A stretch of DNA of 35,809 bases from a virus (IMGVR_UViG_3300042864_002600:1-35809); one strand, 5' to 3'. Counted from the stretch's first letter, positions 9,031 to 17,382 are shown. Notes: generated from the sequence alone by a model not told the origin. Numbers and translations are program-made.

Positions 9031-9321
9031 ATGAAAAACAATGTGGATTGTGAAATTTATATTTCTGGTTTTATCAGTTTCTTTGAGAAAAATCCCAAGG
9101 ACTTGAAAAATCTTATCGGAGAGATGGATAAAGAAAAGTTCTTTATGCAGGTTAGAATTACTGTATATCAGAATTTTGACAAAGGAGAAGAAATTACTCT
9201 TACTCAAAAACAACTTCTTGATATTCTTGTAAAACTTTACAAAAGCACGGAAAAGGTTAAAGAAATTGAAGTTATGGTTCCCATCCATAAGACAAAATGG
9301 GGTGAATTTATTTTGAACTAG
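9031..9321 (+). CDS. hypothetical protein (96 aa)
   Basis: A 96-residue protein of mixed beta/alpha character without a recognised family. The ATG at 9031 is chosen over a TTG at 9025 because ATAATTTG, a degenerate host-type -7 element, ends only 3 nt before it. A basic C-terminal segment (VMVPIHKTKWGEF) is notable. No signal peptide or membrane segment is present. Confidence 0.6.
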   Translation: MKNNVDCEIYISGFISFFEKNPKDLKNLIGEMDKEKFFMQVRITVYQNFDKGEEITLTQKQLLDILVKLYKSTEKVKEIEVMVPIHKTKWGEFILN

Positions 9322-9343
9322 TCAAACTTTTTTACTATCTTTA
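9312..9343 (+). promoter_or_regulatory. Bacteroidota-type promoter, leaderless arrangement
   Basis: TTTG at 9312-9315, 20-nt spacer, TATCTTTA at 9336-9343, then 4 nt to ATG 9348. It drives the five-gene operon that follows. Confidence 0.65.
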
Positions 9344-9347
9344 TTGT

Positions 9348-11012
9348 ATGGAAACAATTGATAAGATTGTCTATGAGAGAATTTGGGTGACCGAATATGA
9401 AGACACTTGCCCCTTACGGGAGCCGGCGACTATTAATAAAAATAACTGGGACCCTGACACGGACCCAATATTAAACTATGGTTTTCTTATATATAAACAA
9501 AAGGAGTGGGTTTTTAAGCGTCGATATTTGGATGTCGATAAAGAACTAAAAGATTTTGGTAATCCACTATGCCGTATTGAGATTTCTAGATATACATTAT
9601 GTCTTGAAGAGGACGAAAATAAAATTGCTCTTAAATTGTTCATAACAAACAAAACTAGAAAACCAGGTGTTGTATGGTTTTCAAGGAGGAGTGATGTCTA
9701 TTTTATTACCCTAAATAAGAAAACTAAAAATGTTTATCACGGGTATATTTCAGGGTACAATAAAAGAAAAAAAAGTAGGAAGATAAACTGTAATCATTTT
9801 TTTAATAGTTTAAACCAAATTTATGGTCAAGTAATTCCACTAACAACATCAGTTGAAAACCCTGAATATCCACAAGCTGAGGTCTTGGATATTAATAAGG
9901 TGAATGAAATGTATGGAAAGTTTTTTTCTAAAATGGGTATTGATGAAAGAAAAAACTATTTTGACATCACTGGCGACTTATATTTTAAATATTTGACAAA
10001 TAAGGGTATAAAGTTTCCTAATAATTTCTCAGCATTCAAACAATGCGGAAACAAACCATCTCAAAGATTATTCAAAAAGAATGGAATGAGATTGGTTGAA
10101 ACTTATATGCAACACTACGGGTTAAAGGGTGACAAGTTTAGAAAGATTTTACATCAGTCAAGCAAGATTGATTTTTATGACTTGCAACATTTGGTTAACA
10201 TTTTTTCAATAGATTTTCTAATTCAAAGACCTGAAAGTGAACTTACAATATTTGTTGAAAATAAAAAAACTGTTCATCCCGGTTCTTTAGGTAAGAGTGT
10301 AATTGATTTTTATAATGGGTTGAACAAAAAAGAAAAATTAAATTTTTATTTGACACTTCTTTCCCATTTTGAATATGGAGGTTCATTACATTCAATTAAT
10401 GACCACATTAGGTTCTATAATGAAATTACAAAGCATGAAAAAGTAAGATGGAAGGCTACCGATATTTCAAGTTTTAAAAAAGAACACATAGAATTTACAG
10501 ATAAATATGACTTCTACACTCAAGGTCATTATGAAAGAGAGTTCGATGAAACGTTTGTTAATTATGTTCAACAACCATTCTTTGTTTATGGTATCAGGTA
10601 TACTCCAGTTTTATTTCAAAAGAACAATCAATACATTGAAGAGAGTTCTCACCAGTCAAACTGTGTAAAAACCTATAATGGAAATATTGTCTCTGTGATT
10701 ATATCTTTGAGGAATGAAAATAACGAAAGACTTACAATGCAATTCATTCCAAAAAAGACTGAAAGTGGAAGAGTTCTTTGGAAGAACGCTCAAACAAGGG
10801 CAAGGTTTAATGAAAATCCAACAGAAGATTGGAAAGACGCCATTGAGGTTATGGAAAATAAATTGTCTTCCTCGGGCAACTTTACACTTCCAAAAATGTG
10901 GTTTATAAATTATAATTCTAGAACCCCTGTTGATTTAATGTGGGGAATTAACGGAAAGATTACTTCACTAACATCAATTAATACTGAAACATATGGACTT
11001 ATTGAGTTTTGA
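9348..11012 (+). CDS. PcfJ-like domain protein (554 aa)
   Basis: A 554-residue protein. The C-terminal third contains SSHQSNCVKTY followed by a beta-rich stretch, IISLRNENNERLTMQF and a later ARFNENP. That Q-x-N-C-V pattern and its surroundings resemble the PcfJ-like domain of plasmid and phage proteins, whose biochemical activity is unknown. The N-terminal half is basic and helical, without signal peptide. First gene of an operon in which every following gene overlaps its predecessor; the next one starts 20 nt inside its end. Confidence 0.6.
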   Translation: METIDKIVYERIWVTEYEDTCPLREPATINKNNWDPDTDPILNYGFLIYKQKEWVFKRRYLDVDKELKDFGNPLCRIEISRYTLCLEEDENKIALKLFITNKTRKPGVVWFSRRSDVYFITLNKKTKNVYHGYISGYNKRKKSRKINCNHFFNSLNQIYGQVIPLTTSVENPEYPQAEVLDINKVNEMYGKFFSKMGIDERKNYFDITGDLYFKYLTNKGIKFPNNFSAFKQCGNKPSQRLFKKNGMRLVETYMQHYGLKGDKFRKILHQSSKIDFYDLQHLVNIFSIDFLIQRPESELTIFVENKKTVHPGSLGKSVIDFYNGLNKKEKLNFYLTLLSHFEYGGSLHSINDHIRFYNEITKHEKVRWKATDISSFKKEHIEFTDKYDFYTQGHYEREFDETFVNYVQQPFFVYGIRYTPVLFQKNNQYIEESSHQSNCVKTYNGNIVSVIISLRNENNERLTMQFIPKKTESGRVLWKNAQTRARFNENPTEDWKDAIEVMENKLSSSGNFTLPKMWFINYNSRTPVDLMWGINGKITSLTSINTETYGLIEF

Positions 11013-11322
11013 TAAAGAAAGTGTAATTTATGTAAGTAATCCAAATGCGAGCATGTTAGAATATAATGATGTTCACGGGTTTACACCTGAAATTCTAACC
11101 ACAAAAAAGAATGTTGTTGGGATATATCAAAATTCTGTTTTAGAAAGTAAAAAAGAGTTGGTTTTGGAGTATATTTGTAAAGTTCAAGGACTATATTACA
11201 TATATTTGTCACTTGACACAATAATTAAGTCTGAAACATCTAATAATTATAAGATGAGGATTTATTATGATTTCCAAGACCGACAACAAATAAATTTATT
11301 ATTAACAAGTTTAAAAAAATGA
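10993..11322 (+). CDS. hypothetical protein (109 aa)
   Basis: A 109-residue protein, beta-rich with many Tyr and Ile residues, ending in a predicted helix (QQINLLLTSLKK). No family recognised. Its start overlaps the PcfJ-like gene by 20 nt and its stop overlaps the thioredoxin start by 4 nt (ATGA), so translation is probably coupled. Confidence 0.6.
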   Translation: MDLLSFDKESVIYVSNPNASMLEYNDVHGFTPEILTTKKNVVGIYQNSVLESKKELVLEYICKVQGLYYIYLSLDTIIKSETSNNYKMRIYYDFQDRQQINLLLTSLKK

Positions 11323-11618
11323 AAGAAATATCAGTAAGTGAATTAAGAGAAAAAATTGCAAATAAGGAAACTATGCTAGTTAGTTTTTCCGCCAGTTGGT
11401 GCGGTCCGTGCAAAATGTTAAAAGAGGAACTAAAAAAGGTTAACTCAAACACCCCGATTTATAAAATTGATGTTGAAGAAGACGTTAACTTTTCAAGAGA
11501 ATATATGGTTCGCTCAGTCCCAACTATGAAGATGTTCAAAGAAGGTAATGTGATTAGTACAACCGTGGGACTCAGGAGTTCAACAGAAATTAATAAACTT
11601 ATAACAGAAAGTGTATAA
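11319..11618 (+). CDS. thioredoxin
   Basis: A 99-residue thioredoxin. The active site WCGPC is at residues 27-31 and the cis-proline sits at P68 in SVPT. Length and order of elements match the single-domain thioredoxin fold. It is a cytosolic dithiol reductase and could supply electrons to ribonucleotide reductase or serve as a processivity partner, as in other phages; neither partner is in this window. It overlaps the gene before by 4 nt and the glutaredoxin gene by 1 nt. Confidence 0.93.
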   Translation: MKEISVSELREKIANKETMLVSFSASWCGPCKMLKEELKKVNSNTPIYKIDVEEDVNFSREYMVRSVPTMKMFKEGNVISTTVGLRSSTEINKLITESV

Positions 11619-11887
11619 TGAAACAGGTTGTTGTTTTTACAATGGAGGGATGTCCTCACTGCCAAGAATTTAAGAAAATCTTGTCTGAAAATAGTGTAGA
11701 ATATGTAAACAGAGATATTCACGAGCACTCTGATGAATATCAGATGTTTTCAAAAGTGAAAAATGATTTGGTTCCGGCATTTATGATTGTTGATGGAGAT
11801 GACACATCTAAATCAGGTCTATTTGCACCGGACCAAGATTATCAAACACTAGAAGAAGCGTTGAACATCATTAAAGAGAGAATTTGA
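11618..11887 (+). CDS. glutaredoxin-like protein
   Basis: An 89-residue glutaredoxin/NrdH-type protein with CPHC at residues 12-15 and the cis-proline in DLVPAF. After the active site the pattern FKKILSENSVEYVNRDI matches the family. Phage glutaredoxins commonly reduce ribonucleotide reductase. It directly follows thioredoxin with a 1-nt overlap, and its stop codon overlaps the TTG start of the next gene. Confidence 0.9.
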   Translation: MKQVVVFTMEGCPHCQEFKKILSENSVEYVNRDIHEHSDEYQMFSKVKNDLVPAFMIVDGDDTSKSGLFAPDQDYQTLEEALNIIKERI

Positions 11888-12411
11888 AAGAATTAATTTT
11901 TAACAAAAAAGGTATTACACATAATCCCGTTGCCCATTGGAAGATGGATGACGGGATTATTATTGCCATTTATCAAGGAGCAAGAGGTGCAAGACCCGAC
12001 CTTGACTTTATTGTAAAATATAAACAACCTGGTAAAAGATTAAGGGCTCCATCCCATACTCACTGGATTGTTGATTTGTTAATCAAATCAGAACACCACT
12101 CTCAGCTGGTATGTCAATATGTCAGTGAATGGATTGACCTATATGATAAAATGGAACCATTTGAAACAGTTGAAGAAAGAAATAGTTATACATTAATCTA
12201 CAATCAAACTCACACAAAAAAATACGCTGAGTTAAATGGTGAGGGCGGGTATACTGTAGATGTTTTATCTGCTTTCATTGAGTTATTTATTAGATGTGAA
12301 AAGCAAACACCTGGTGCTTTTATGTTCAAAAACCTACTTATACTTATGCAACAATATTGTCAAGGAAAGAAAGATTTCTACCAGGTGGTGGGACATTCAA
12401 AAAGAGTTTAA
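11884..12411 (+). CDS. hypothetical protein (175 aa), TTG start
   Basis: A 175-residue protein that I do not recognise. TTG at 11884 is the only plausible start, overlapping the TGA of the glutaredoxin gene by 4 nt. The conserved-looking stretch GARPDLDFIVKYKQPGK followed by THWIVDLLIK, and the helical C-terminal half, suggest a folded domain. Last gene of the operon; it converges with a minus-strand gene with a 4-nt overlap and no terminator between them. Confidence 0.65.
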   Translation: MKELIFNKKGITHNPVAHWKMDDGIIIAIYQGARGARPDLDFIVKYKQPGKRLRAPSHTHWIVDLLIKSEHHSQLVCQYVSEWIDLYDKMEPFETVEERNSYTLIYNQTHTKKYAELNGEGGYTVDVLSAFIELFIRCEKQTPGAFMFKNLLILMQQYCQGKKDFYQVVGHSKRV

Positions 12412-13115
12412 ATCACTCTAAACTCTGAATTTTCTTTAATTATAAACCAAGGGGAATTTTGGATTGAGTAAGATAATTCTTTAACTAAGTCTTGTTCTTT
12501 AATTAGTTCATTAATCTCAGAGACATTCATTTCAAAATTATCATATATAATTGATTTAAGAACAGTAGGTGGATAAACTGAGTTAGATAAAATATTTGAA
12601 ATTTTGACACCACCTCCATTATTTTCCTCTACAGTAATCTCAATAAATGTGTAACCAAAATGGTCTTGAACATTATATATGATATGTTCAAGATATAGAT
12701 AAAGATTCTTTAGATAGTTTTTAGAAAAACCATAAGGAAACTCAGAAGACACGATTGGAGTATTGACCACATTCATGTCAAATTTTGGAAATTGAACATC
12801 TCTTTCAAAATGGAACTTTAACTTTTTTTCCTTAAACTTCTTTTCTTCATTAAAGGAAACCATATCTAATGTGCTAACTTTTTGTAGGTCGGTAAATGTA
12901 AATTCAGAGGAGTATTTTGAAATGAATTTATTTATAATGTCTTTCACGTCAATTATATCTTCTCTCTTTGTGAAACCTTTGATTAATATCAATGATTCAC
13001 AATCAGACACGGAAATCATTGTATCATGCTTTCCATTTTGACTTATTTCTTCCACCATATATTCTGCAAAAAAATTGCAAAGACCCTGTCTTGAGTTTAG
13101 TTTGTATCTTCTCAT
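12408..13115 (-). CDS. hypothetical protein (235 aa)
   Basis: A 235-residue cytosolic protein without recognised motifs. Starts MRRYKLNSRQGLCNFF. The middle contains a Phe/Tyr-rich helical stretch (SKNYLKNLYLYLEHII) and a Gly-rich turn (VEENNGGGVKIS) in what looks like an alpha/beta domain. TATTTATA-like DNA lies 30 nt upstream. It converges with the redox operon. Confidence 0.6.
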   Translation of the reverse strand: MRRYKLNSRQGLCNFFAEYMVEEISQNGKHDTMISVSDCESLILIKGFTKREDIIDVKDIINKFISKYSSEFTFTDLQKVSTLDMVSFNEEKKFKEKKLKFHFERDVQFPKFDMNVVNTPIVSSEFPYGFSKNYLKNLYLYLEHIIYNVQDHFGYTFIEITVEENNGGGVKISNILSNSVYPPTVLKSIIYDNFEMNVSEINELIKEQDLVKELSYSIQNSPWFIIKENSEFRVI

Positions 13116-13144
13116 AAAACAATTTTAATTAATAAAATTTGGAC

Positions 13145-13151
13145 TATAAAT
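13145..13151 (-). promoter_or_regulatory. ATTTATA promoter-like element
   Basis: Reads ATTTATA on the minus strand, 29 nt before the start at 13115. Confidence 0.4.
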
Positions 13152-13156
13152 GGATT

Positions 13157-14299
13157 TTAGAAATAACTTGAGAAATTGTCATTAATACACCCTTCAATTT
13201 TTCTGTAATCAGGGTAATCATTCAATCTTGGGACTCTTAATTCTTCTTTATTTCCGTAATTAACTAAATCTCTCAATACACCTTCTAAACTTCCAAAATA
13301 TCCAAGATTACTTTGTCCATATCCGTCATTATTTTTATTTTCCGTTAACCATTCAGATACTATATCATATATACATTTGGTTGCTTTATATCTATTTCCG
13401 TAAAAAGTTTTTGTTACCCTATCCCCTTTCATGTTCCATGTATCTTTTTTGTAAGAATATTGTTCACCTTTTCTATCGTCAATAACGTAACCCTCAAGTT
13501 CTGACATTATACTGTTATACCATTCATCCTGCAAAGCATCTTGATAACACATATTGTATAAACTATATAGGTCACTTCTTACATCATCAAGTTCTTCATT
13601 TATAAGATATCTCATTGATTGTTCATCTGAGATTAATCTATTAATTACCGAGTCATCAATATTAATTTTTCCTTCAGTTCCTTGTTCCTCAGCTATTTCG
13701 TCAAATAATTCTGGCGTTCTATATCCAATTAACAGTGTCTCATAATTTCCAAGTTCTGACCTAACCCTATCATTAACCGTATTTTTGTGCTCACGGTTTA
13801 AATTTTGATAAACATCACCATATTCATCATTGGTAACATCCCAAGAATCAAAATAGTCTTCACCATTTATAATTGATTCAATTGCTTTTTCACTTATATC
13901 ACTTCTACTTGTTTTAAAAAGACCTGCCAAATCTGATGCATCTATATCCAAGTAGTATTCATCACCAATTTTTGTAACATCTGAAAGATAATGGTCAACT
14001 AATTTCCATATAAATCTCTTATCATTTTGGTAGAATGCATAGAATAAAGAGTTTTGAATTTCCTCAAAAGATTTATTAAAAGGGTCTATAAGATATAATA
14101 AATTTCTTTTTTGTAATAAGGAAATAAAATTATCTAAACCACCCATAAACTTATTTAAAAACTCAATATCAATTTCACCATCATTAAGTTTTTTAATAAT
14201 ACCCATAAGTTTTTCATCAATTTTTGATGATTTTTGTTCCTCTTCTTCACGTAAAACTCTAATAATTGTTTCTTTAAGCGTGCTCTTTTTCAAATCCAT
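13157..14299 (-). CDS. acidic candidate virion-cargo protein (380 aa)
   Basis: A 380-residue strongly acidic protein. The N-terminus MDLKKSTLKETIIRVLREEE is a basic amphipathic helix ending LRE, of the shared type described in the findings. The remainder is helical, rich in Asp, Glu, Tyr and Asn, with no catalytic motif. The neighbouring plus-strand gene at 14750 has the same general build (N-terminal helix, very acidic body, many Tyr), although the two do not align obviously. An in-cis terminator and a TATTTATT motif sit immediately upstream. Confidence 0.65.
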   Translation of the reverse strand: MDLKKSTLKETIIRVLREEEEQKSSKIDEKLMGIIKKLNDGEIDIEFLNKFMGGLDNFISLLQKRNLLYLIDPFNKSFEEIQNSLFYAFYQNDKRFIWKLVDHYLSDVTKIGDEYYLDIDASDLAGLFKTSRSDISEKAIESIINGEDYFDSWDVTNDEYGDVYQNLNREHKNTVNDRVRSELGNYETLLIGYRTPELFDEIAEEQGTEGKINIDDSVINRLISDEQSMRYLINEELDDVRSDLYSLYNMCYQDALQDEWYNSIMSELEGYVIDDRKGEQYSYKKDTWNMKGDRVTKTFYGNRYKATKCIYDIVSEWLTENKNNDGYGQSNLGYFGSLEGVLRDLVNYGNKEELRVPRLNDYPDYRKIEGCINDNFSSYF

Positions 14300-14302
14300 A
14301 TC

Positions 14303-14312
14303 AATAAATATT
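14303..14312 (-). promoter_or_regulatory. AATATTTATT promoter-like element
   Basis: Minus-strand AATATTTATT lying between the upstream terminator and the ATG at 14299, only 3 nt from it. Its position after a terminator supports promoter function. Confidence 0.5.
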
Positions 14313-14341
14313 AAAAAAGGGGGAAATAAATCCCCCTTTTT
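14313..14341 (-). terminator. bidirectional terminator hairpin (copy 1)
   Basis: GGGGGA / TCCCCC stem with AATAAA loop, flanked by A6 and T5, so it can work on both strands. On the minus strand it follows the 11-residue peptide gene. A near-copy lies at 14445-14472. Confidence 0.8.
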
Positions 14342-14370
14342 ATTTTCAGTTTAATTTGTACGGGGCGAAA

Positions 14371-14406
14371 TTATTTTCCGCAACCGCAACCACCACCTTT
14401 TTTCAT
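14371..14406 (-). CDS. Cys/Gly micropeptide (11 aa)
   Basis: ATG AAA AAA, then Gly/Cys codons and TAA, giving MKKGGGCGCGK. It is very short but has its own upstream TATATTTATA motif and its own terminator, just as the 47-residue Cys peptide next to it does. A CxC motif could bind metal. It may instead be the residue of a larger gene. Confidence 0.4.
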   Translation of the reverse strand: MKKGGGCGCGK

Positions 14407-14435
14407 AGTACTATTTGTATTAATGGTTTATTACC

Positions 14436-14445
14436 TATAAATATA
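14436..14445 (-). promoter_or_regulatory. TATATTTATA promoter-like element
   Basis: Minus-strand TATATTTATA followed by GGTAATAAACC. The same 20-nt block, with two changes, recurs at 14666-14685 upstream of the other Cys peptide. Confidence 0.55.
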
Positions 14446-14472
14446 AAAAAAAGGGGAAATAAATCCCCTTTC
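14445..14472 (-). terminator. terminator hairpin (copy 2)
   Basis: GGGGA / TCCCC stem with a minus-strand tract of eight or more T. It ends the 47-residue peptide gene and is nearly the same sequence as the hairpin at 14313-14341. Confidence 0.8.
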
Positions 14473-14502
14473 TTATTGACTAGTCGGAAATATACAAAAG
14501 GG

Positions 14503-14646
14503 TTAACCTTTTGTTTTTTGTTGGTAGTATTTCTCAATAGTCTGTTGAACAGCTTGTTGAACGTTCTCGTTCTGCTGTTGAGGAGCCTGCTGACCTTGTG
14601 GTTGAACAGGCTGAGTTTGTTGGTTGTTTTTGCATCCACACCCCAT
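14503..14646 (-). CDS. small Gln-rich Cys peptide (47 aa)
   Basis: Starts MGCGCKNN, has a Gln/Pro-rich middle (PVQPQGQQAPQQQ) and a short C-terminal helix (AVQQTIEKYYQQK). The CxC at residues 3-5 resembles that of the 11-residue peptide downstream and the MGCQKC start of the membrane protein at 3143-3346. A TATAAATATT box (minus AATATTTATA) lies 30 nt upstream and a terminator lies 30 nt downstream, so it is an independent unit. Function unknown. Confidence 0.6.
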   Translation of the reverse strand: MGCGCKNNQQTQPVQPQGQQAPQQQNENVQQAVQQTIEKYYQQKTKG

Positions 14647-14675
14647 ATGACAATCTGTTTTTGAAGTTTATTACT

Positions 14676-14685
14676 TATAAATATT
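14676..14685 (-). promoter_or_regulatory. AATATTTATA promoter-like element
   Basis: Minus-strand AATATTTATAAGTAATAAAC, 30 nt before the start at 14646. It is a duplicate of the element at 14436-14445 with its flank. Confidence 0.55.
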
Positions 14686-14725
14686 TTAATTATCCTTTCA
14701 AAAGGAAATAGTATATATACTTTTG

Positions 14726-14735
14726 TATATTTATT
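14726..14735 (+). promoter_or_regulatory. TATATTTATT promoter-like element
   Basis: TATATTTATT, 14 nt before ATG 14750. The divergent element at 14676-14685 is 40 nt away. Confidence 0.55.
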
Positions 14736-14749
14736 AAGAAAATGTTTTA

Positions 14750-16084
14750 ATGAATTTAAGAAGTTCCATAATCAAAATTTTGAGAGAGCAGGCTCAAGAA
14801 AGTGAGTTTGAGTATTCAGACCAAGATGAAATAGCAACTTATTTGAAGTTGATGTCAGGTAATTTAAATGGACTTTCAAGACTACCTAAGTTCAAGGGTA
14901 AAAAAATTATCATCAATGGAGACCTAGATTTGTCAGATTACCCTGAAACAAAAAATCTTGGACCAATAGTAAAGATTACTGGTAGATTGGATATTCGTGA
15001 TACAGAAATTGAATCAACTGAAGGAGTTGAAGTAACTGGATATGTTAGTGATTACAATTCTAAAATGTATCGGATTAGAAGAGCAAAAGAGAATGCAAGA
15101 ATACTTGCAATTGCTCAAGGTAGAAGAGAAAGTGGTGAATGGGCTGATTTAGATAACCCCTATAATACTAAGGCAAATGCTTTGTTTGAATATCTAAAAG
15201 GTAGAGATGACCTTCAGGATAGACCTGAAAATTTACAAGAAAAAATAGATGAATTAGAGGATAGAAAATCACAACTTGAAGAATCACAAGCCCAACTTGA
15301 CGACAGTAGTGAAGAGTATGGTAGATTACAAGGTCAAATAGAAGCTGTTGATGTTGAAATCCAAGAACTTAATGATGGAAAGTTCGGTGATGTTTATGAT
15401 TTGATTCCAGATGGAAAACTGTACGGACTTGTGTTATTCAAATCAAAATTACCTGATTCAGACGGTGAAGAATATTTCTTGGGAACAAGAGGTGAAGTTG
15501 ATATAGCATTTGAAGACTATTGGGAAAATTATGTTGATGAGGTGGGAACAGAAGGTTTTAGCCAGTGGGTTATTGAAGATAACTTGGATATGGATAGATT
15601 AAGAAGCGAAATTGAAGATACCTATGAAAATGATGTTAGAGATAATCCCGATTCATACCTTGATGAAAATGATAAAGAATTAAGCAGAAGTCAACAAGAA
15701 GAAATACAAAGATTGGAAACAGAAAAAGATGAACTTGAAGTAAGATTAAGTGATTTAGATTCTGAAGACGATGCATATGATGAAATAAACAACAGAATCC
15801 AAGAAATTGAAACTGAGATAGATGAAATTAATGATTCACCTGAAGGGGAGTATAAAGAAGATGCAATTCAAGAAAAAATATCAGATACTGTAGATTACTA
15901 TGTTGATAATTACAAAGAATATCTAAGTAATATGGGTAGTGATATTGACGATTACCTTGACAAAAGTGCATTAGTTCAGTATCTTATAGATAATGAAGAT
16001 TACGGACAAATGTCATCATATGACAATAGTTACGACACAATCAGATTCAATGAAAGAGAGTATTATATTTTTAGACATAATTAA
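14750..16084 (+). CDS. highly acidic coiled-coil candidate virion-cargo protein (444 aa)
   Basis: A 444-residue protein. Residues 1-15 (MNLRSSIIKILREQA) are the shared basic helix ending LRE-Q. Residues 45-95 look like a short beta-solenoid (IIINGDLDLSDYPETKNLG, GRLDIRDTEIES), a pattern seen in phage repeat proteins. Two coiled coils follow (about 155-210 and 310-365, with heptads such as LEDRKSQLEESQAQLDD), and between and after them are very acidic Tyr-rich segments. It is probably a structural or internal virion protein; no enzyme motif. The stop codon overlaps the next start by 1 nt. Confidence 0.7.
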   Translation: MNLRSSIIKILREQAQESEFEYSDQDEIATYLKLMSGNLNGLSRLPKFKGKKIIINGDLDLSDYPETKNLGPIVKITGRLDIRDTEIESTEGVEVTGYVSDYNSKMYRIRRAKENARILAIAQGRRESGEWADLDNPYNTKANALFEYLKGRDDLQDRPENLQEKIDELEDRKSQLEESQAQLDDSSEEYGRLQGQIEAVDVEIQELNDGKFGDVYDLIPDGKLYGLVLFKSKLPDSDGEEYFLGTRGEVDIAFEDYWENYVDEVGTEGFSQWVIEDNLDMDRLRSEIEDTYENDVRDNPDSYLDENDKELSRSQQEEIQRLETEKDELEVRLSDLDSEDDAYDEINNRIQEIETEIDEINDSPEGEYKEDAIQEKISDTVDYYVDNYKEYLSNMGSDIDDYLDKSALVQYLIDNEDYGQMSSYDNSYDTIRFNEREYYIFRHN

Positions 16085-16836
16085 TGCAAGATGTTGATGT
16101 AAATAAGGTTAAGAAGGAAAAACCCCTATTTAAAATGGGACCGGAGTGGATTTATACGCAACCCATTGACCTAGAACATAAACAATATGTCTTAATGGAT
16201 TTCCTAAAGTATTGTGATAAAAAAATAGATAAGTTTGAAGTATACCCAACCTATACAGAACTTTCAATACATCTTGCAAACCTCCAATCAATATCTGGCG
16301 AGTTTAAAACATTGTACTTTGAAAAGAAATTATTTAATGTTGACGATGAAATTTTAATATCAGATTTAAAATTTAAACCCGTCCCAATCATAGATGAAAA
16401 AGATTATGATGAGTTTACTGAGATTGTAAAATACTCAGGTCAAAAAGTGTTGGATTATTTCAATATGATGAAAGCGGTTTGGAACATTGTTTATGATTCA
16501 ATTAGTTTGAAGATTATAAAGAATGAAAAAAATATCCATGAGTTAACCGGGTATTTTTATTCTGATTTCCAAACTGGAAGAAAAGTATGGAAATATCAAA
16601 TAGAAAGAAAAGAAAGAATAACAATTGATACCAAAATGAATGTTATTCTCTTAAAGCAAACAGAAGATAATTTTGTTTTTGACTTTGATATAGAGAAAAA
16701 ATTACCTATATTTGAGTTGAAAGCTGTGTATGATTTCCCACTTGAGTCGTCAATACTTCCGGCTTTTAAAAGAAAAATTCTTAATTACATAATACAAAAA
16801 AACACTATAAAAAATTTAAAAAAAAATGGGATTTAA
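16084..16836 (+). CDS. hypothetical protein (250 aa)
   Basis: A 250-residue protein that I do not recognise, mixed beta/alpha and rich in Lys, Phe and Tyr. It starts in a 1-nt overlap with the acidic coiled-coil gene and ends 11 nt inside the next small gene, so it belongs to the same transcript. No signal peptide or membrane helix is visible. Confidence 0.65.
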   Translation: MQDVDVNKVKKEKPLFKMGPEWIYTQPIDLEHKQYVLMDFLKYCDKKIDKFEVYPTYTELSIHLANLQSISGEFKTLYFEKKLFNVDDEILISDLKFKPVPIIDEKDYDEFTEIVKYSGQKVLDYFNMMKAVWNIVYDSISLKIIKNEKNIHELTGYFYSDFQTGRKVWKYQIERKERITIDTKMNVILLKQTEDNFVFDFDIEKKLPIFELKAVYDFPLESSILPAFKRKILNYIIQKNTIKNLKKNGI

Positions 16837-16999
16837 CAAAAAAATAGTCGGAAAATCAGTTATCGAACAAATTACTATGCATCCTGCAATTATTGAACTA
16901 TATTTGCGAGCAGACTCTTTGGTCTTCGAAGATGAAGAAATCGAACAAAAATTTCAAGAACTTAAAGATGAATTCCTTAAAACAAACACTCTTAGCTAA
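16826..16999 (+). CDS. small hypothetical protein (57 aa)
   Basis: A 57-residue frame starting MGFNKKIVGKSVIEQI and ending with an acidic amphipathic helix (EEIEQKFQELKDEFLKTN). It overlaps the upstream gene by 11 nt and the downstream winged-helix-like gene by 32 nt. The frame is open over exactly the stretch left uncovered by its neighbours, which supports it as a real gene. Confidence 0.6.
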   Translation: MGFNKKIVGKSVIEQITMHPAIIELYLRADSLVFEDEEIEQKFQELKDEFLKTNTLS

Positions 17000-17153
17000 A
17001 CTAAGAAGACCAATTCATATATCCTATATTTCAAAACATTTGGTTAGACAACCAATGATAGAAACTTTGGATATTATCAATGAAATGATAAATGAAGATT
17101 TAATCGAGGAAAGTAAGTACGGTAAGGATTATTACGTTGTAAAGTCAAAATAA
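16968..17153 (+). CDS. small winged-helix-like protein (61 aa)
   Basis: Residues MNSLKQTLLAKLRRPIHISY, then a helix-turn-helix-like stretch (ISKHLVRQPMIETLDIINEM) and a C-terminal beta-wing (IEESKYGKDYYVVK). Overall layout is that of a minimal winged-helix DNA-binding protein; this is inference from pattern only. The ATG at 16968 is preferred over an upstream start at 16893, which would bury it deep inside the preceding gene. It overlaps that gene by 32 nt. Confidence 0.6.
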   Translation: MNSLKQTLLAKLRRPIHISYISKHLVRQPMIETLDIINEMINEDLIEESKYGKDYYVVKSK

Positions 17154-17156
17154 TTT

Positions 17157-17381
17157 ATGTCAAAAGAAATGGTAAATCACCCACAGCATTATGGAGGTGA
17201 AGAAAACGCATATGAAGTTGTGAAAGTATGCGAGGCTTGGGGTCTTGATATGGACGCTTATTTGTTCAACGTAGTTAAGTATGTTGCAAGAGCGGGTAAA
17301 AAGGACTCTGACAAAGAACTCCAAGACCTAAAGAAGGCTCTTTGGTATTTGGATAGAAAGATTAAAAATCTAGAGAAATAA
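17157..17381 (+). CDS. DUF3310 family phage protein
   Basis: A 74-residue protein matching DUF3310: VNHPQHYGGEENAYEVVKVC at the start, NVVKYVARAGKKD in the middle and DLKKALWYLDRKI at the end, all hallmarks of the family. It is common in phages of many hosts and sometimes annotated as a nucleotide-kinase-like protein, but the function is unproven. It lies 3 nt after the winged-helix-like gene. Confidence 0.85.
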   Translation: MSKEMVNHPQHYGGEENAYEVVKVCEAWGLDMDAYLFNVVKYVARAGKKDSDKELQDLKKALWYLDRKIKNLEK

Positions 17382-17382
17382 A

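Noticed and set aside
14403-14639. A 78-residue minus frame and a 102-residue plus frame overlapping the Cys peptides
   Set aside because: Both have low-complexity composition and cross the terminator hairpins. The 47- and 11-residue frames with their own promoter and terminator explain the region better.
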